From DTLA01 sp034436295 (lineage in GTDB: Bacteria; Chloroflexota; Anaerolineae; DTLA01), in the NCBI GenBank assembly GCA_034436295.1, contig DAOTVT010000041.1, forward strand, positions 1 through 14,624: 14,624 nucleotides of DNA, in the 5' to 3' direction. A program made the translations under genes and the position numbers. This document shows positions 7,131-14,562 of this stretch, in pieces. The notes beneath the pieces were generated by a model. It saw nothing but the letters and a program-made list of their open reading frames with translations. It did no database searches and was not told where the DNA came from. How positions within the stretch are numbered: position 1 is the first letter of the stretch; each line of letters starts with the position of its first letter.

Positions 7131-8156
7131 CTAGAACTGCGCCAGGAACCGCAGGTCGTCGCTGTAGAAGTATCGGATGTCGTCAATCCCGTAGCGGAGC
7201 ATGGCGATGCGGTCAGGCCCCATGCCGAAGGCGAAGCCGGTGAATTGCTCGGGGTCGTAGCCGCCGTTGCGCAGCACCTGCGGATGCACCATGCCCGCCC
7301 CCGCGATCTCCACCCAGCCGGTATGCTTGCACACGCGGCACCCCGCGCCATCGCACAGCGCGCAACTCACGTCCACCTCCATGCTCGGCTCGGTGAACGG
7401 GAAGTAACTGCACCGAAAGCGAACCTGGCGCCGCTCCCCATAGAGGCGACGCGCGAAATCCGTGAGCACGCCCTTCAGGTCGGCCATGGTGATGCGCGGC
7501 CCCACCGCCAGCCCCTCCACCTGATGGAACATGGATTCGGAGCGCGCCGTAACAGCCTCGTAGCGGTACACGCGCCCGGGCAGGATGACCCGAATCGGCT
7601 CCGGGCAGAACTGGCGCATGGCGCGAATCTGGCCGGGCGAGGTGTGCGTGCGGAGCAGGATGCCCTCGCGCGTGGTGTAGAACGTGCTCCACATATCGCG
7701 CGCCGGGTGGTCGGGCGGCAAGTTGAGCAACTGGAAGTTGAGTTCGTCGGTCTCCACCTCGGGCGCGTCGTACACCTGGAACCCCATCTCGCCGAAGATG
7801 TTGTAGATTTCGTACAGGATTTGGGTGATGGGGTGCAGGCGGCCCACGGTGGCAGGCCTGCCGGGCAGGGTAACGTCCACCCGCTCGGCCTGAGCGGCGC
7901 GCTCCTGCTCCAGGGCCAGAACCCGCTGCCGCGCCTCCTCCAGCGCCGCCTCCAGCGCCAGGCGCAGTTCATGCGCGGCCTTGCCCACCACGGGCCGATC
8001 TTCCGGCGGCAGTTGGCCAATGCCCTTCAGCGCCGTGGTAACGAAACTCTTCTTGCCCAGGTACTCGGTGCGCCAGGCTTCCAGCGCCGCCAGGCTGTCC
8101 ACGCCGGCCAGTGCCGCCATCGCGCGCTCTCGGATGTCGTGCAGTTGCTCTAGCAT
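7131..8156 (-). CDS. pheS: Phenylalanine--tRNA ligase alpha subunit
   Basis: The 341-residue protein is the catalytic subunit of PheRS, a class II synthetase that activates phenylalanine with ATP and charges tRNA-Phe together with PheT. Residues 1-95 form the N-terminal helical coiled-coil arm. Class II motif 1 is around HPITQILYEIYNIFGEMGF (108-126), motif 2 is RVYRYEAVTARSESMFHQ (195-212), and motif 3 is GFAFGMGPDRIAMLRYGI (307-324). A four-cysteine knot C265-C268-C273-C276 precedes KHTGWVEI, as in many bacterial PheS. ATG at 8156 is chosen because AAGGAG lies just upstream and the protein begins with the usual MLEQL-type helix. The frame remains open to 8240, but that extension translates the T-box terminator. 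pheT follows 21 bases downstream. The stop is TAG. Confidence 0.97.
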   Translation of the reverse strand: MLEQLHDIRERAMAALAGVDSLAALEAWRTEYLGKKSFVTTALKGIGQLPPEDRPVVGKAAHELRLALEAALEEARQRVLALEQERAAQAERVDVTLPGRPATVGRLHPITQILYEIYNIFGEMGFQVYDAPEVETDELNFQLLNLPPDHPARDMWSTFYTTREGILLRTHTSPGQIRAMRQFCPEPIRVILPGRVYRYEAVTARSESMFHQVEGLAVGPRITMADLKGVLTDFARRLYGERRQVRFRCSYFPFTEPSMEVDVSCALCDGAGCRVCKHTGWVEIAGAGMVHPQVLRNGGYDPEQFTGFAFGMGPDRIAMLRYGIDDIRYFYSDDLRFLAQF

Positions 8157-8194
8157 GTCCCTCTCCTTGCTCCTGTGATGCGTCCGACTGACAC

Positions 8195-8231
8195 AAAAAG
8201 AAAAGCCGCCGTCCTCAGGGACGAAGCGGCT
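8195..8231 (-). terminator. Intrinsic terminator of the pheS T-box leader
   Basis: On the minus strand GCCGC plus CGTCC pairs with GGACG plus GCGGC around a CTGA loop, with a small TT bulge on the 5' arm. The run TTTTCTTTTT follows directly (8204-8195). This is a textbook Rho-independent terminator, placed just downstream of the antiterminator T-box sequence at 8256-8242. It should stop transcription when tRNA-Phe is fully charged. Confidence 0.93.
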
Positions 8232-8475
8232 GAATCGCACTCCGCGGTACCACCCTGCTTGGCTTCCACAAGCCCTCTCACCACCAGCGGCCCCGCAAGG
8301 GGCTTACTGGCTGCCCGGTAACGGCGGGCCTCCGGAGCGGACTACTGGCCAGATACTGGCGTTCACCCGTCGGCTCGGGAGCGAACTTCAGCGGCGCTGG
8401 CCCGAGGATGGCTTGCAGTCTTGGGCCATCCCTCCCTGGCGGACTCCCCGCCGCCTACTCCTCTCCGTCACAGCC
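8195..8475 (-). promoter_or_regulatory. T-box riboswitch (tRNA-Phe, UUC specifier) controlling pheS-pheT
   Basis: This is a complete T-box leader on the minus strand. Stem I starts at about 8475 (GGCT) and closes near 8371. Its 5' side has the AGTA motif (8459-8456) and its 3' side GAAG followed by the specifier TTC at 8385-8383, a Phe codon. A distal hairpin GGATGGC (8431-8425) / GCCATCC (8412-8406) is visible. The conserved CCGTTA of the stem IIA/B pseudoknot is at 8324-8319. The antiterminator sequence AGGGTGGTACCGCGG is at 8256-8242, with TGGT to pair with the tRNA ACCA end, which fits an A discriminator base. The intrinsic terminator follows. In the known mechanism, uncharged tRNA-Phe pairs with the specifier and with the TGGT bulge, favours the antiterminator, and lets pheS and pheT be transcribed. 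Confidence 0.96.
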
Positions 8476-8503
8476 TTTGCGGATGTCTCGGATTGTTGCC
8501 GTT

Positions 8504-8531
8504 ATTATGTACGGAAACAGGGGTTTGTCAA
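8504..8531 (-). promoter_or_regulatory. Sigma70-type promoter of the pheS T-box transcript
   Basis: On the minus strand a perfect -35 TTGACA lies at 8531-8526 and CATAAT (five of six matches to TATAAT) at 8509-8504, with a 16-base spacer. The predicted start near 8497 is about 20 bases before stem I of the T-box. It lies 73 bases after the stop of the aldo/keto reductase gene, so pheST need not depend on upstream transcription. Confidence 0.85.
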
Positions 8532-8607
8532 AAATGATGCGCGCGGGACAGCGCCTGCCCGTTGACCCGCGGGCCTTGCATGCTCCGAACGCCCATGCGC
8601 GGCCGTG

Positions 8608-9495
8608 CTACGCAGGCGTGAACCCCCACGGCTCCTTGCGCGGCTTCCACTCCGTCGGATGGCCCCAGTCGGCGGCCTTCCACGGCATGTTCTCGGGCCG
8701 CACCAGCGGCAAGACCTCGCGGAAGAAGGCCAGGCGCTCCGGCCCTGTCATCGGCGTGAAGTTCTCGGTCACCGCCAGGTCTGCCTCCAACTCCGCCATC
8801 GTAGAGCACCCCACGATCACGGTGGTGAGCGGCAGCGCCAGGGCGTAGCGCAGCGCCCTGTCGGCCACGTGGGCCAGCGCCTTGTAGCCGAGTATCTTCA
8901 TCCCCACCACGCCGACCCCACGGCTTTGGGCGAAAGGCAAGAACTCCTCGGCGAAGGAGTAGATGAAGTGATCCAGCACCGAGACGGCCACCAGCGCCGT
9001 GTCAAACGGGAAGCGGCGCAGCGCCTCAATCTGCACCTGCGGGTCGCTGTGGCCCGAGATGCTGATGAACCGCACCAGCCCCTCGTCGCGGGCGCGGATG
9101 GCCGCCTCCAGCGCGCCACCCGGGCCGGTCATGGCGTCCAGCCGCGCGAAGTCGTACACATTGTGCAGCCGCCACTCGTCCACATAGTCCGTCTGAAGGC
9201 GGGCCAGGCTTTGCTCCAGTTGGCGGCGCGCCCCATCGCGCGTTACGTCCCATGTCTTGGTTGCGATCCACATCTCCTTGCGCCGGTGCCTGGCCACCAG
9301 GCCCACGCGCTGCTCGCTCTGGCCTTTGGAGTAAATCCACGCGGTGTCAAAATAGCGGATGCCTCGGTCAATGGCCGTGTTGAGAATGGCGACGGCCTGC
9401 TCCTCGCTGCAGCCCTCTTCGTCCACCAATCGCTGGCAGCCCAGGCTCAAGATGGGCAAATGGGCGCCGGTCTTGCCGAACGGTCGTGTCTCCAT
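8608..9495 (-). CDS. Aldo/keto reductase
   Basis: The 295-residue protein belongs to the aldo/keto reductase superfamily, NAD(P)H-dependent TIM-barrel oxidoreductases in the cytoplasm. The N-terminus TRPFGKTGAHLPILSLGCQ is typical. The catalytic tetrad can be placed as D50 (RYFDTAW), Y55, K80 (WIATKTW) and H111 (WRLHNVYD). Later motifs include VRFISISGHS and TTVIVGCSTMAELEADL, the cofactor-binding end of the barrel. It lacks the ferredoxin-like cysteine cluster of some longer relatives. ATG at 9495 has GGAGG seven bases upstream; the frame stays open to 9690 but the extra stretch looks non-coding. The gene stands alone between the large surface protein and the pheST promoter, so the context gives no substrate. 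Specific substrate unknown. The stop is TAG. Confidence 0.92.
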   Translation of the reverse strand: METRPFGKTGAHLPILSLGCQRLVDEEGCSEEQAVAILNTAIDRGIRYFDTAWIYSKGQSEQRVGLVARHRRKEMWIATKTWDVTRDGARRQLEQSLARLQTDYVDEWRLHNVYDFARLDAMTGPGGALEAAIRARDEGLVRFISISGHSDPQVQIEALRRFPFDTALVAVSVLDHFIYSFAEEFLPFAQSRGVGVVGMKILGYKALAHVADRALRYALALPLTTVIVGCSTMAELEADLAVTENFTPMTGPERLAFFREVLPLVRPENMPWKAADWGHPTEWKPRKEPWGFTPA

Positions 9496-9576
9496 CGCTC
9501 GCCTCCTTCCCGAAAGCGCGGACTTGCCGATGCGCGCGGGCACCTGTGAGGATGTCGCCGCGCCCGGCACGGCCCT

Positions 9577-9605
9577 ATTGTACCAGAAGCGGCGCGAAGC
9601 GAAAA
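9577..9605 (-). promoter_or_regulatory. Weak candidate promoter for the aldo/keto reductase gene
   Basis: A TACAAT -10 box (five of six matches) lies at 9582-9577 on the minus strand, about 80 bases before the ATG at 9495. The matching -35 position (9605-9600) reads TTTTCG, which is a poor match. Only the -10 box is persuasive. The wider stretch 9496-9783 holds this box, the hairpin at 9747-9778 and a small inverted repeat at 9681-9697; I see no gene in it. Confidence 0.35.
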
Positions 9606-9746
9606 GCGGCCGTATCCATTGACACGGCTCGCCTTGTGTTGGCGACCAAGGTGCGGCGCACTTTTGGAAGCGCGTGGCGCCTATGCCCATGGCGTAGCCA
9701 ACAAACTTTGGAACTCACTCCAACGGGCTGCCTACTCCGCAAGGCC

Positions 9747-9778
9747 GGCCGCGCCTGGGCAGCCGGATGCAGGCGGCC
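9747..9778 (-). terminator. GC-rich hairpin just after the surface protein gene
   Basis: Five bases downstream of the TAG at 9784 there is a stem: GGCC plus GCCTG (9747-9750 and 9753-9757) against CAGGC plus GGCC (9770-9778). It has a 2-base bulge on one arm and a 12-base loop. No T-run follows in the direction of transcription, so it is only a possible transcript end or 3' stabiliser. Confidence 0.4.
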
Positions 9779-9783
9779 CCAGA

Positions 9784-12700
9784 CTACGGAATCTCCCAGG
9801 TGCACCCCTCGGCGGCGAGCACCCAGTACCCCTTCCCCGGCTCCAACACGCGCAGGTCATTGGCGAAGTCGGGCGCGCCCGGCCTGTACCGCCGCCATGT
9901 GCCGCCCCACTCGCCCGCCTCGTAGGTCATAATGGCGACGACCTTGTCCGCAATCGGCGCCAGCGCCACTTCGGGGCTGCACGGCGCGGACGACGGGAAC
10001 CCCACCAGGTTCCAGCCGACGTACAGCGGGATTTGCGCTCCGGTGGGTGCGCGGCCCGCCACCGTCAGGGTCGCCGGCGCGATGACCTTCACCCACATCC
10101 CCATGCGCTCATCCACGAACGTCAGCGAGTTGGCGCCGGGCGGCATCAGCGGACTGTACGTCTTCCACGTCCCGGCGCTCGCGTCCCAGTAGTAGGCGCT
10201 CACCAGCACGTGCGAGACCGACGCGAATACGACATCCGGATTGTTGGAATCGGGCACAACCGGCAGCGAAATGAGGTTCCATCCCTCGCGCAGCGGCACG
10301 CCGGGGGTCGCGGTGGTCGTGGGGGCGGGCGTTGGCGTTTCGGTGGGCGTGTGCGTGAACGTTGCCGTGGCCGTGGGCGCAGGCGTGAACGTTGCCGTGG
10401 CCGATGGCGTCGGCGTCGCGGTCGCCGTAGGCGCAGGCGTGAACGTTGCCGTGGCCGTGGGCGCAGGCGTGAACGTTGCCGTGGCTGATGGCGTCGGCGT
10501 CGCGGTCGCCGTCCGTGTCGGCGTGCTCGTCGGTGCGGGCGTGTTCGTCGCCGTGCGCGTGGGCGTGTTCGTGGGTGTGGCCGTGGCGCTGGCCACCGAG
10601 TACGCCACCTCCAGCAGCGGCCGCCTGGACACGTCCGGATACTCCGCCGAAGCGAAGCGGTACTCCACCGAACCGCCCACCGACGCGCCCTTCAGCACCA
10701 TCCCGAAGTTCTCGTCGGGATGGGCCACCCAATACCTGACCAGGTCGGCGACATCCATGGTAACCGCGCTGTTGGCCGCGTTCAGGTGGAAGGTGGCGTA
10801 GGCCGTCGCGGTGCGGTCGTAGGTCGTCCCGTTGCAGCCGTCAACCTCCCAGCGCTCGCCGGTGCGCGGCTGTTGCCACGTCGCCTGGGTAGCCGTCCAG
10901 GGCCGCAGCACGCGGTGCACGCTCCCGTCAAACATGTTGCCGTTGCTCTGATACGTGGCGTACAGCGTGAGCGACGCGCTGACCACGTTCGCGCCCGCGG
11001 GAATCGCCGACAGGTCAAACCGCAGGAGCCCCGCCATAACGTCGTAGGTGCGCACGCTGACGGACGTGAGGCCCGCGAAGTTGCTCGTGGGCTGCCACTG
11101 ATCCATGTACGTGTCCACGCTCCCCGTGTAGCCGTTGACCCCGACGCGGAAGGTCGCCGTCTGCACCGGCCCGCCCGGCGTGGGTGTGGGCGGCACGGGC
11201 GTGGGCGTGAGGCTGGGCGTCGGCGTGGCCGTGGCCGTGGGCTGGGCAGTGCCCGTCGGCGTGGGCGATGCGGTGCGCGTGGGCGTGGCCGAAGCCTGCG
11301 CGGTGGGCGTGGCCGTCGCGGTTCGGGTAGGCGTCGCCGTGGCCCCGCCGGAAGGCCAGTACTCAATGACCAGTTTGGGCCGGATGGAGGCGTTGGTGTT
11401 CTCCGACGACGCGAAGGTGTAGCCCACCGAGTTGCCGCCCGCATCCCGCACCAGAAGCCCCAGGTTCGTCGCGGGGGCGGCCACCCAGTTCCGCACCATG
11501 TCGGTAACGTCCATCGTTACCCACACATTGGTAACGCTGGGCGGCGGTTGCACCATGTCCGTGGCCGTGGCCGAACGGTCTTGATTCGGCGGCTCGGTGC
11601 TGTTGCACCCGGCCAGTCCCCACAGCACGCTGCTTGTGGCGCGGTTCCACGTGGCGCCCGATTCCGTCCACGAGCGCACCACCTGGTACGGGCTGAAGTA
11701 GGCCGAACCGGCGTTGCTCCGCGCCGTCAGGTAGATTTCCAGCCTCGCCGACGCGACCGACGCGCCCGCAGGCAGCGGCGACAGGTCAAACCGCAGGAGA
11801 GCCGAGTGGATGTCCTGCCGCCCGTAGTCGTAGTTCCCGCCCCGAATGCTGAACGTCGGCTCGTTGCCGTAGTTGGTGTCCTTGGCCCACCAGTCAATCA
11901 GCGTGTCGGTGGTCCCCGCGTAGCCGTTCAGCCCCTGCTGGAGCGTCAGCACCGTGGGCGGGGTGGACGGCGTGGGCGTGGGCGTAGCGGTGGGGGCGGG
12001 TGTCGGCGTCCGCGTGGGCGGCGTCCCCTCCAGCGTGTACTGCACAATCAGTTTCGGGCGCAAACTGCTGTTCTCGTAGTCGGAGCCAGCCAGGCTGTAC
12101 TGCACCAATTCCGCCATGTTGCAGGTGGACTTGAGCACCAGCCCCTGGTTGCTGCTCGGGTCCAGCACCCACGCCTGCACCATGTCCGTAACGTCAAAGG
12201 TGTACCAGCGGTTGGTGTACTGGAGCCAAACCTCCTCCCCGCCGACGCCTGAGCGGTCGGTGCCGATGCCGTTGCAGCCGGGCGTGGCCCATGTTTCGCC
12301 GGTGCGGGGGCGAACCCACGTGGCCTGCGAGTCCACCCACGGGCGCAAAACCGCGTAGGGCCGCGCGCACATGTAGGCGCTGTTGCTCTGCGCCACCGTG
12401 TACACCTGCAACTGCGCCCCCAGCACCGTGGCGTTCGTGGGGATGCTGCTTATGTCAAACCGCAACAGCGACGCCATGATGTCCGTGGAGCGCACGATGA
12501 GGATGGTGTCCCAGTTGTAGTTAGAATCGTCGCTGTAGTGCGAGATGTAGGTATCGCGCACGCCCGCGTACCCACCCAGCCCCTGCTGGAACGTTACCGT
12601 CGTGGCGGCGGGCGTGGGGCCGGGGGTGAACGTCGGGGTCGGCGTCGGCGAGGCGGTGGGCGTGCGGGTGGGGGTCGCCGTCGGGCCGGAGGTGAACGTC

Positions 12701-14418
12701 GGGGTCGGCGTGGGCGTGGCCGATGGCAGCGGGCTTGCGCTAGGGGTTGGTGCGGGCGTGTTCGTCGGGTCGGCGCTCCCGCTCTTGGTTACGTCCACGA
12801 AGTGGATGTACTCGTCGCCGTCGTTGCGCCCGTCAATGTAGAAATCGCTCCCACCGGTCAGGCCGTTGGCGAATCGGGCGTTCGGCAGCACGAACGTGGC
12901 CTTCTTCCACGTCAGGCTGTTGGCCTTGGACACGCTGCCGCCGCTCCGCTGGCCCGTCGTGGAATCGTAGAACAGTTCCCAGCGGTCGGTTCCGCGGTCA
13001 AAGTACGTAACCGTTACGGTTACGGTCTGGTTCGTGTTGTAGAGATAGCCGTCATCCACCTTGAAGAACATGTACGGGTTGCCCGAGGCCGCGTCGGTGC
13101 GGCGGGTGATCCACGACTCCTTGCCCACCCACGAGCCGCCCAGGTTCACGCCCTGTTCCGTCTTGTTGGTGATGGTGCAGCCGGATGTCGTGGTGGGGAA
13201 ATTCAACCCCGTGCGGTACGTTACGACGACGGTCTTGCCTCCAGGCACCGAGTCGTCCTGATACAGCCAGAAGTCAAAGTTGCCGCACTCCGGATACCAC
13301 GAGTAGCCCGACTCGCGCAGCGCCACCCAGACGCTGGGCGTGTTCTGCAGCGTGCGCCCCAGGTAGCGGTTCGCGAACTCCAGGATGGGGAAGTTGTAGT
13401 AGCGGATGTTGCCCTGCGCATCCTGAAGCAGCCAGCCCCGCCAGTCTTGCGGCGAGTAGTCAATGGTGAGCCACGTGTTGTGGCGGTGCAGCACGCCCAA
13501 CACGCCCCAGTACGTCTCCTCCTCTGTCGGCGTCATGTACTGGTACGCCTCCTGGCCGGTCGGGTATGTCAGGCTCCATTTGTGGATGGGGTCCACCGTG
13601 CCGCAGCCCTCAAACCCGGGCTTGTCGGGGATGTACTGCGAATCGGCGTCGGCCTGCATGGCCGCGTGGAAGTCGCCGATGCCGTAGGTGAGCGCCGCGT
13701 AGTCCGTCCATTCCTTGCGCTCGCAGATGTGCTGGAACCGCGGCGTGCCTGGAATCACGACGCGGGTGGTGTGGAACGCCTGGCCGTACATGTCCACAAT
13801 CTGCTTCACCGTGGACACCCACAGCGGCCCCGAAAGGCCGTTGTCGCGCATGCACTGGTCGTAGGCCTCCACGCACGGCTGCGTCTCGCCATACACGCCA
13901 ACGCCCATGATGACGAACTCCAGGCGCGGGTCGCCGTCAAACCGCTGCCCCAGCGCCCGCACGAAGTTGGCGTATTTCTGCAGATACGCCCAGTGCCAGT
14001 ACTTGGGAATCTGCTCCGTGCCGCACGTGAGCACCGCGTCGGGGTAGCGGCTCTGGAACCAGGATGGGACCATCAGCCCGCCGGCCTGTCCGGCGTAGGT
14101 CTGCAAGTGCAGCGCCGCCGGCTTGCCCTTGGCCCACTGCGCCGCCAGAAAGTTCTCAATCAAATCCCAGCGGTACTGGCCCTCGCTGGGCTCCAGTTGC
14201 TTCCAACTGAAGGTCATATGCCCGCCCACGATGGGCCACTGGCTCGGGTCCAGGTTGGCGCTGTCGCGGGCGATGTACACCCCCGGGCGCGGCGTTGCAG
14301 GGGCCGCGTTGCTGCGGATGCCCTGCGCCGAACTGTAGTTGCGCCCGCTCAGGCCGCTGGCGGTGCAGCACAGCAGCACCACCGCGATCCAGAGGAAGCG
14401 AGATCGGCGAGTTTTCAT
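9784..14418 (-). CDS. Secreted multidomain surface protein: glycosidase-like region, three DNRLRE modules, Thr/Pro linkers
   Basis: This 1544-residue protein starts with a signal peptide (MKTRRSR, then hydrophobic FLWIAVVLLCC, to about residue 25). Residues 45-370 look like a TIM-barrel glycoside hydrolase: FSWKQLEPSEGQYRWD at 70-85 recalls beta-galactosidase-like folds, and FVIMGVGVYGE at 168-178 offers E178 as a possible acid/base. Residues 380-546 resemble a beta-sandwich carbohydrate-binding region (DRGTDRWELFYD, NDGDEYIHFVDV). Three DNRLRE-type modules follow at about 606-795, 823-1021 and 1084-1275. Each has LLRFDLS-IP, a TWxxxxT segment, a GCN...DR motif and a DVTDMVxxWV motif. Linkers rich in Thr-Pro-Ala (about 548-605, 796-822, 1022-1083, 1276-1371) separate them. 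The C-terminus (1372-1544) has two GWNLISLP / GWNLVGFP units. I see no sortase motif or membrane anchor. ATG at 14418 has AGGAG ten bases upstream. A role in binding or degrading extracellular polysaccharide is inferred; catalysis is unproven. Confidence 0.88.
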   Translation of the reverse strand: MKTRRSRFLWIAVVLLCCTASGLSGRNYSSAQGIRSNAAPATPRPGVYIARDSANLDPSQWPIVGGHMTFSWKQLEPSEGQYRWDLIENFLAAQWAKGKPAALHLQTYAGQAGGLMVPSWFQSRYPDAVLTCGTEQIPKYWHWAYLQKYANFVRALGQRFDGDPRLEFVIMGVGVYGETQPCVEAYDQCMRDNGLSGPLWVSTVKQIVDMYGQAFHTTRVVIPGTPRFQHICERKEWTDYAALTYGIGDFHAAMQADADSQYIPDKPGFEGCGTVDPIHKWSLTYPTGQEAYQYMTPTEEETYWGVLGVLHRHNTWLTIDYSPQDWRGWLLQDAQGNIRYYNFPILEFANRYLGRTLQNTPSVWVALRESGYSWYPECGNFDFWLYQDDSVPGGKTVVVTYRTGLNFPTTTSGCTITNKTEQGVNLGGSWVGKESWITRRTDAASGNPYMFFKVDDGYLYNTNQTVTVTVTYFDRGTDRWELFYDSTTGQRSGGSVSKANSLTWKKATFVLPNARFANGLTGGSDFYIDGRNDGDEYIHFVDVTKSGSADPTNTPAPTPSASPLPSATPTPTPTFTSGPTATPTRTPTASPTPTPTFTPGPTPAATTVTFQQGLGGYAGVRDTYISHYSDDSNYNWDTILIVRSTDIMASLLRFDISSIPTNATVLGAQLQVYTVAQSNSAYMCARPYAVLRPWVDSQATWVRPRTGETWATPGCNGIGTDRSGVGGEEVWLQYTNRWYTFDVTDMVQAWVLDPSSNQGLVLKSTCNMAELVQYSLAGSDYENSSLRPKLIVQYTLEGTPPTRTPTPAPTATPTPTPSTPPTVLTLQQGLNGYAGTTDTLIDWWAKDTNYGNEPTFSIRGGNYDYGRQDIHSALLRFDLSPLPAGASVASARLEIYLTARSNAGSAYFSPYQVVRSWTESGATWNRATSSVLWGLAGCNSTEPPNQDRSATATDMVQPPPSVTNVWVTMDVTDMVRNWVAAPATNLGLLVRDAGGNSVGYTFASSENTNASIRPKLVIEYWPSGGATATPTRTATATPTAQASATPTRTASPTPTGTAQPTATATPTPSLTPTPVPPTPTPGGPVQTATFRVGVNGYTGSVDTYMDQWQPTSNFAGLTSVSVRTYDVMAGLLRFDLSAIPAGANVVSASLTLYATYQSNGNMFDGSVHRVLRPWTATQATWQQPRTGERWEVDGCNGTTYDRTATAYATFHLNAANSAVTMDVADLVRYWVAHPDENFGMVLKGASVGGSVEYRFASAEYPDVSRRPLLEVAYSVASATATPTNTPTRTATNTPAPTSTPTRTATATPTPSATATFTPAPTATATFTPAPTATATPTPSATATFTPAPTATATFTHTPTETPTPAPTTTATPGVPLREGWNLISLPVVPDSNNPDVVFASVSHVLVSAYYWDASAGTWKTYSPLMPPGANSLTFVDERMGMWVKVIAPATLTVAGRAPTGAQIPLYVGWNLVGFPSSAPCSPEVALAPIADKVVAIMTYEAGEWGGTWRRYRPGAPDFANDLRVLEPGKGYWVLAAEGCTWEIP
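10353..10512 (-). repeat. 84-bp tandem duplication in the last Thr/Pro linker
   Basis: Within the linker before the C-terminal domain, the block 10353-10436 is repeated almost exactly from 10437, with period 84 bases (28 residues). Each block contains two shorter units beginning GCGTGAACGTTGCCGTGG on the plus strand. The second copy differs by a single base (CCGATGG versus CTGATGG) before it diverges near 10512. The repeat encodes alternating ATFTPAPTATAT and PTPSATAT stretches. Such near-identity points to recent slippage or unequal recombination, so linker length may vary between strains. Confidence 0.85.
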
Positions 14419-14461
14419 TTGGCAATCGCTCCTGGCATCGGATGTGAAGCCTCTAGGATAC

Positions 14462-14489
14462 AGTCTATTCGGTTTGGTCATCGCAACAA
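14462..14489 (-). promoter_or_regulatory. Weak candidate promoter for the surface protein gene
   Basis: TTGTTG (14489-14484) and TAGACT (14467-14462) are spaced by 16 bases on the minus strand, about 45 bases before the ATG at 14418. Matches are three of six and four of six, so this is only a candidate. No better sigma70-type pair is evident between 14419 and 14562. Confidence 0.22.
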
Positions 14490-14562
14490 TGGGGAAAAGG
14501 TACTACAAACGCATCGGGGCGGGCCACGGCCGGCGGTGGACGCAGCGCGCCCCGTGGGGGGC

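Noticed and set aside
8157..8240. N-terminal extension of pheS by 28 codons
   Set aside because: It would translate the T-box terminator hairpin and T-run; the ATG at 8156 has its own strong ribosome site.
9496..9690. N-terminal extension of the aldo/keto reductase by 65 codons
   Set aside because: The ATG at 9495 has GGAGG at ideal spacing and begins with the usual family N-terminus; the extension has no family similarity and covers the candidate -10 box.
10241..10801. Plus-strand frame encoding VGVGVAVAVGAGVNV-type repeats
   Set aside because: This is the reverse complement of the Thr-Pro-Ala linker codons, not a real elastin-like protein.
10720..12252. Plus-strand open frame of 510 codons
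   Set aside because: It is antisense to the DNRLRE modules and its composition is low-complexity Arg/Gly-rich.
14419..14481. N-terminal extension of the surface protein by 21 codons
   Set aside because: The ATG at 14418 begins a standard signal peptide (MKTRRSR plus hydrophobic core) with AGGAG upstream; the extension would bury it.
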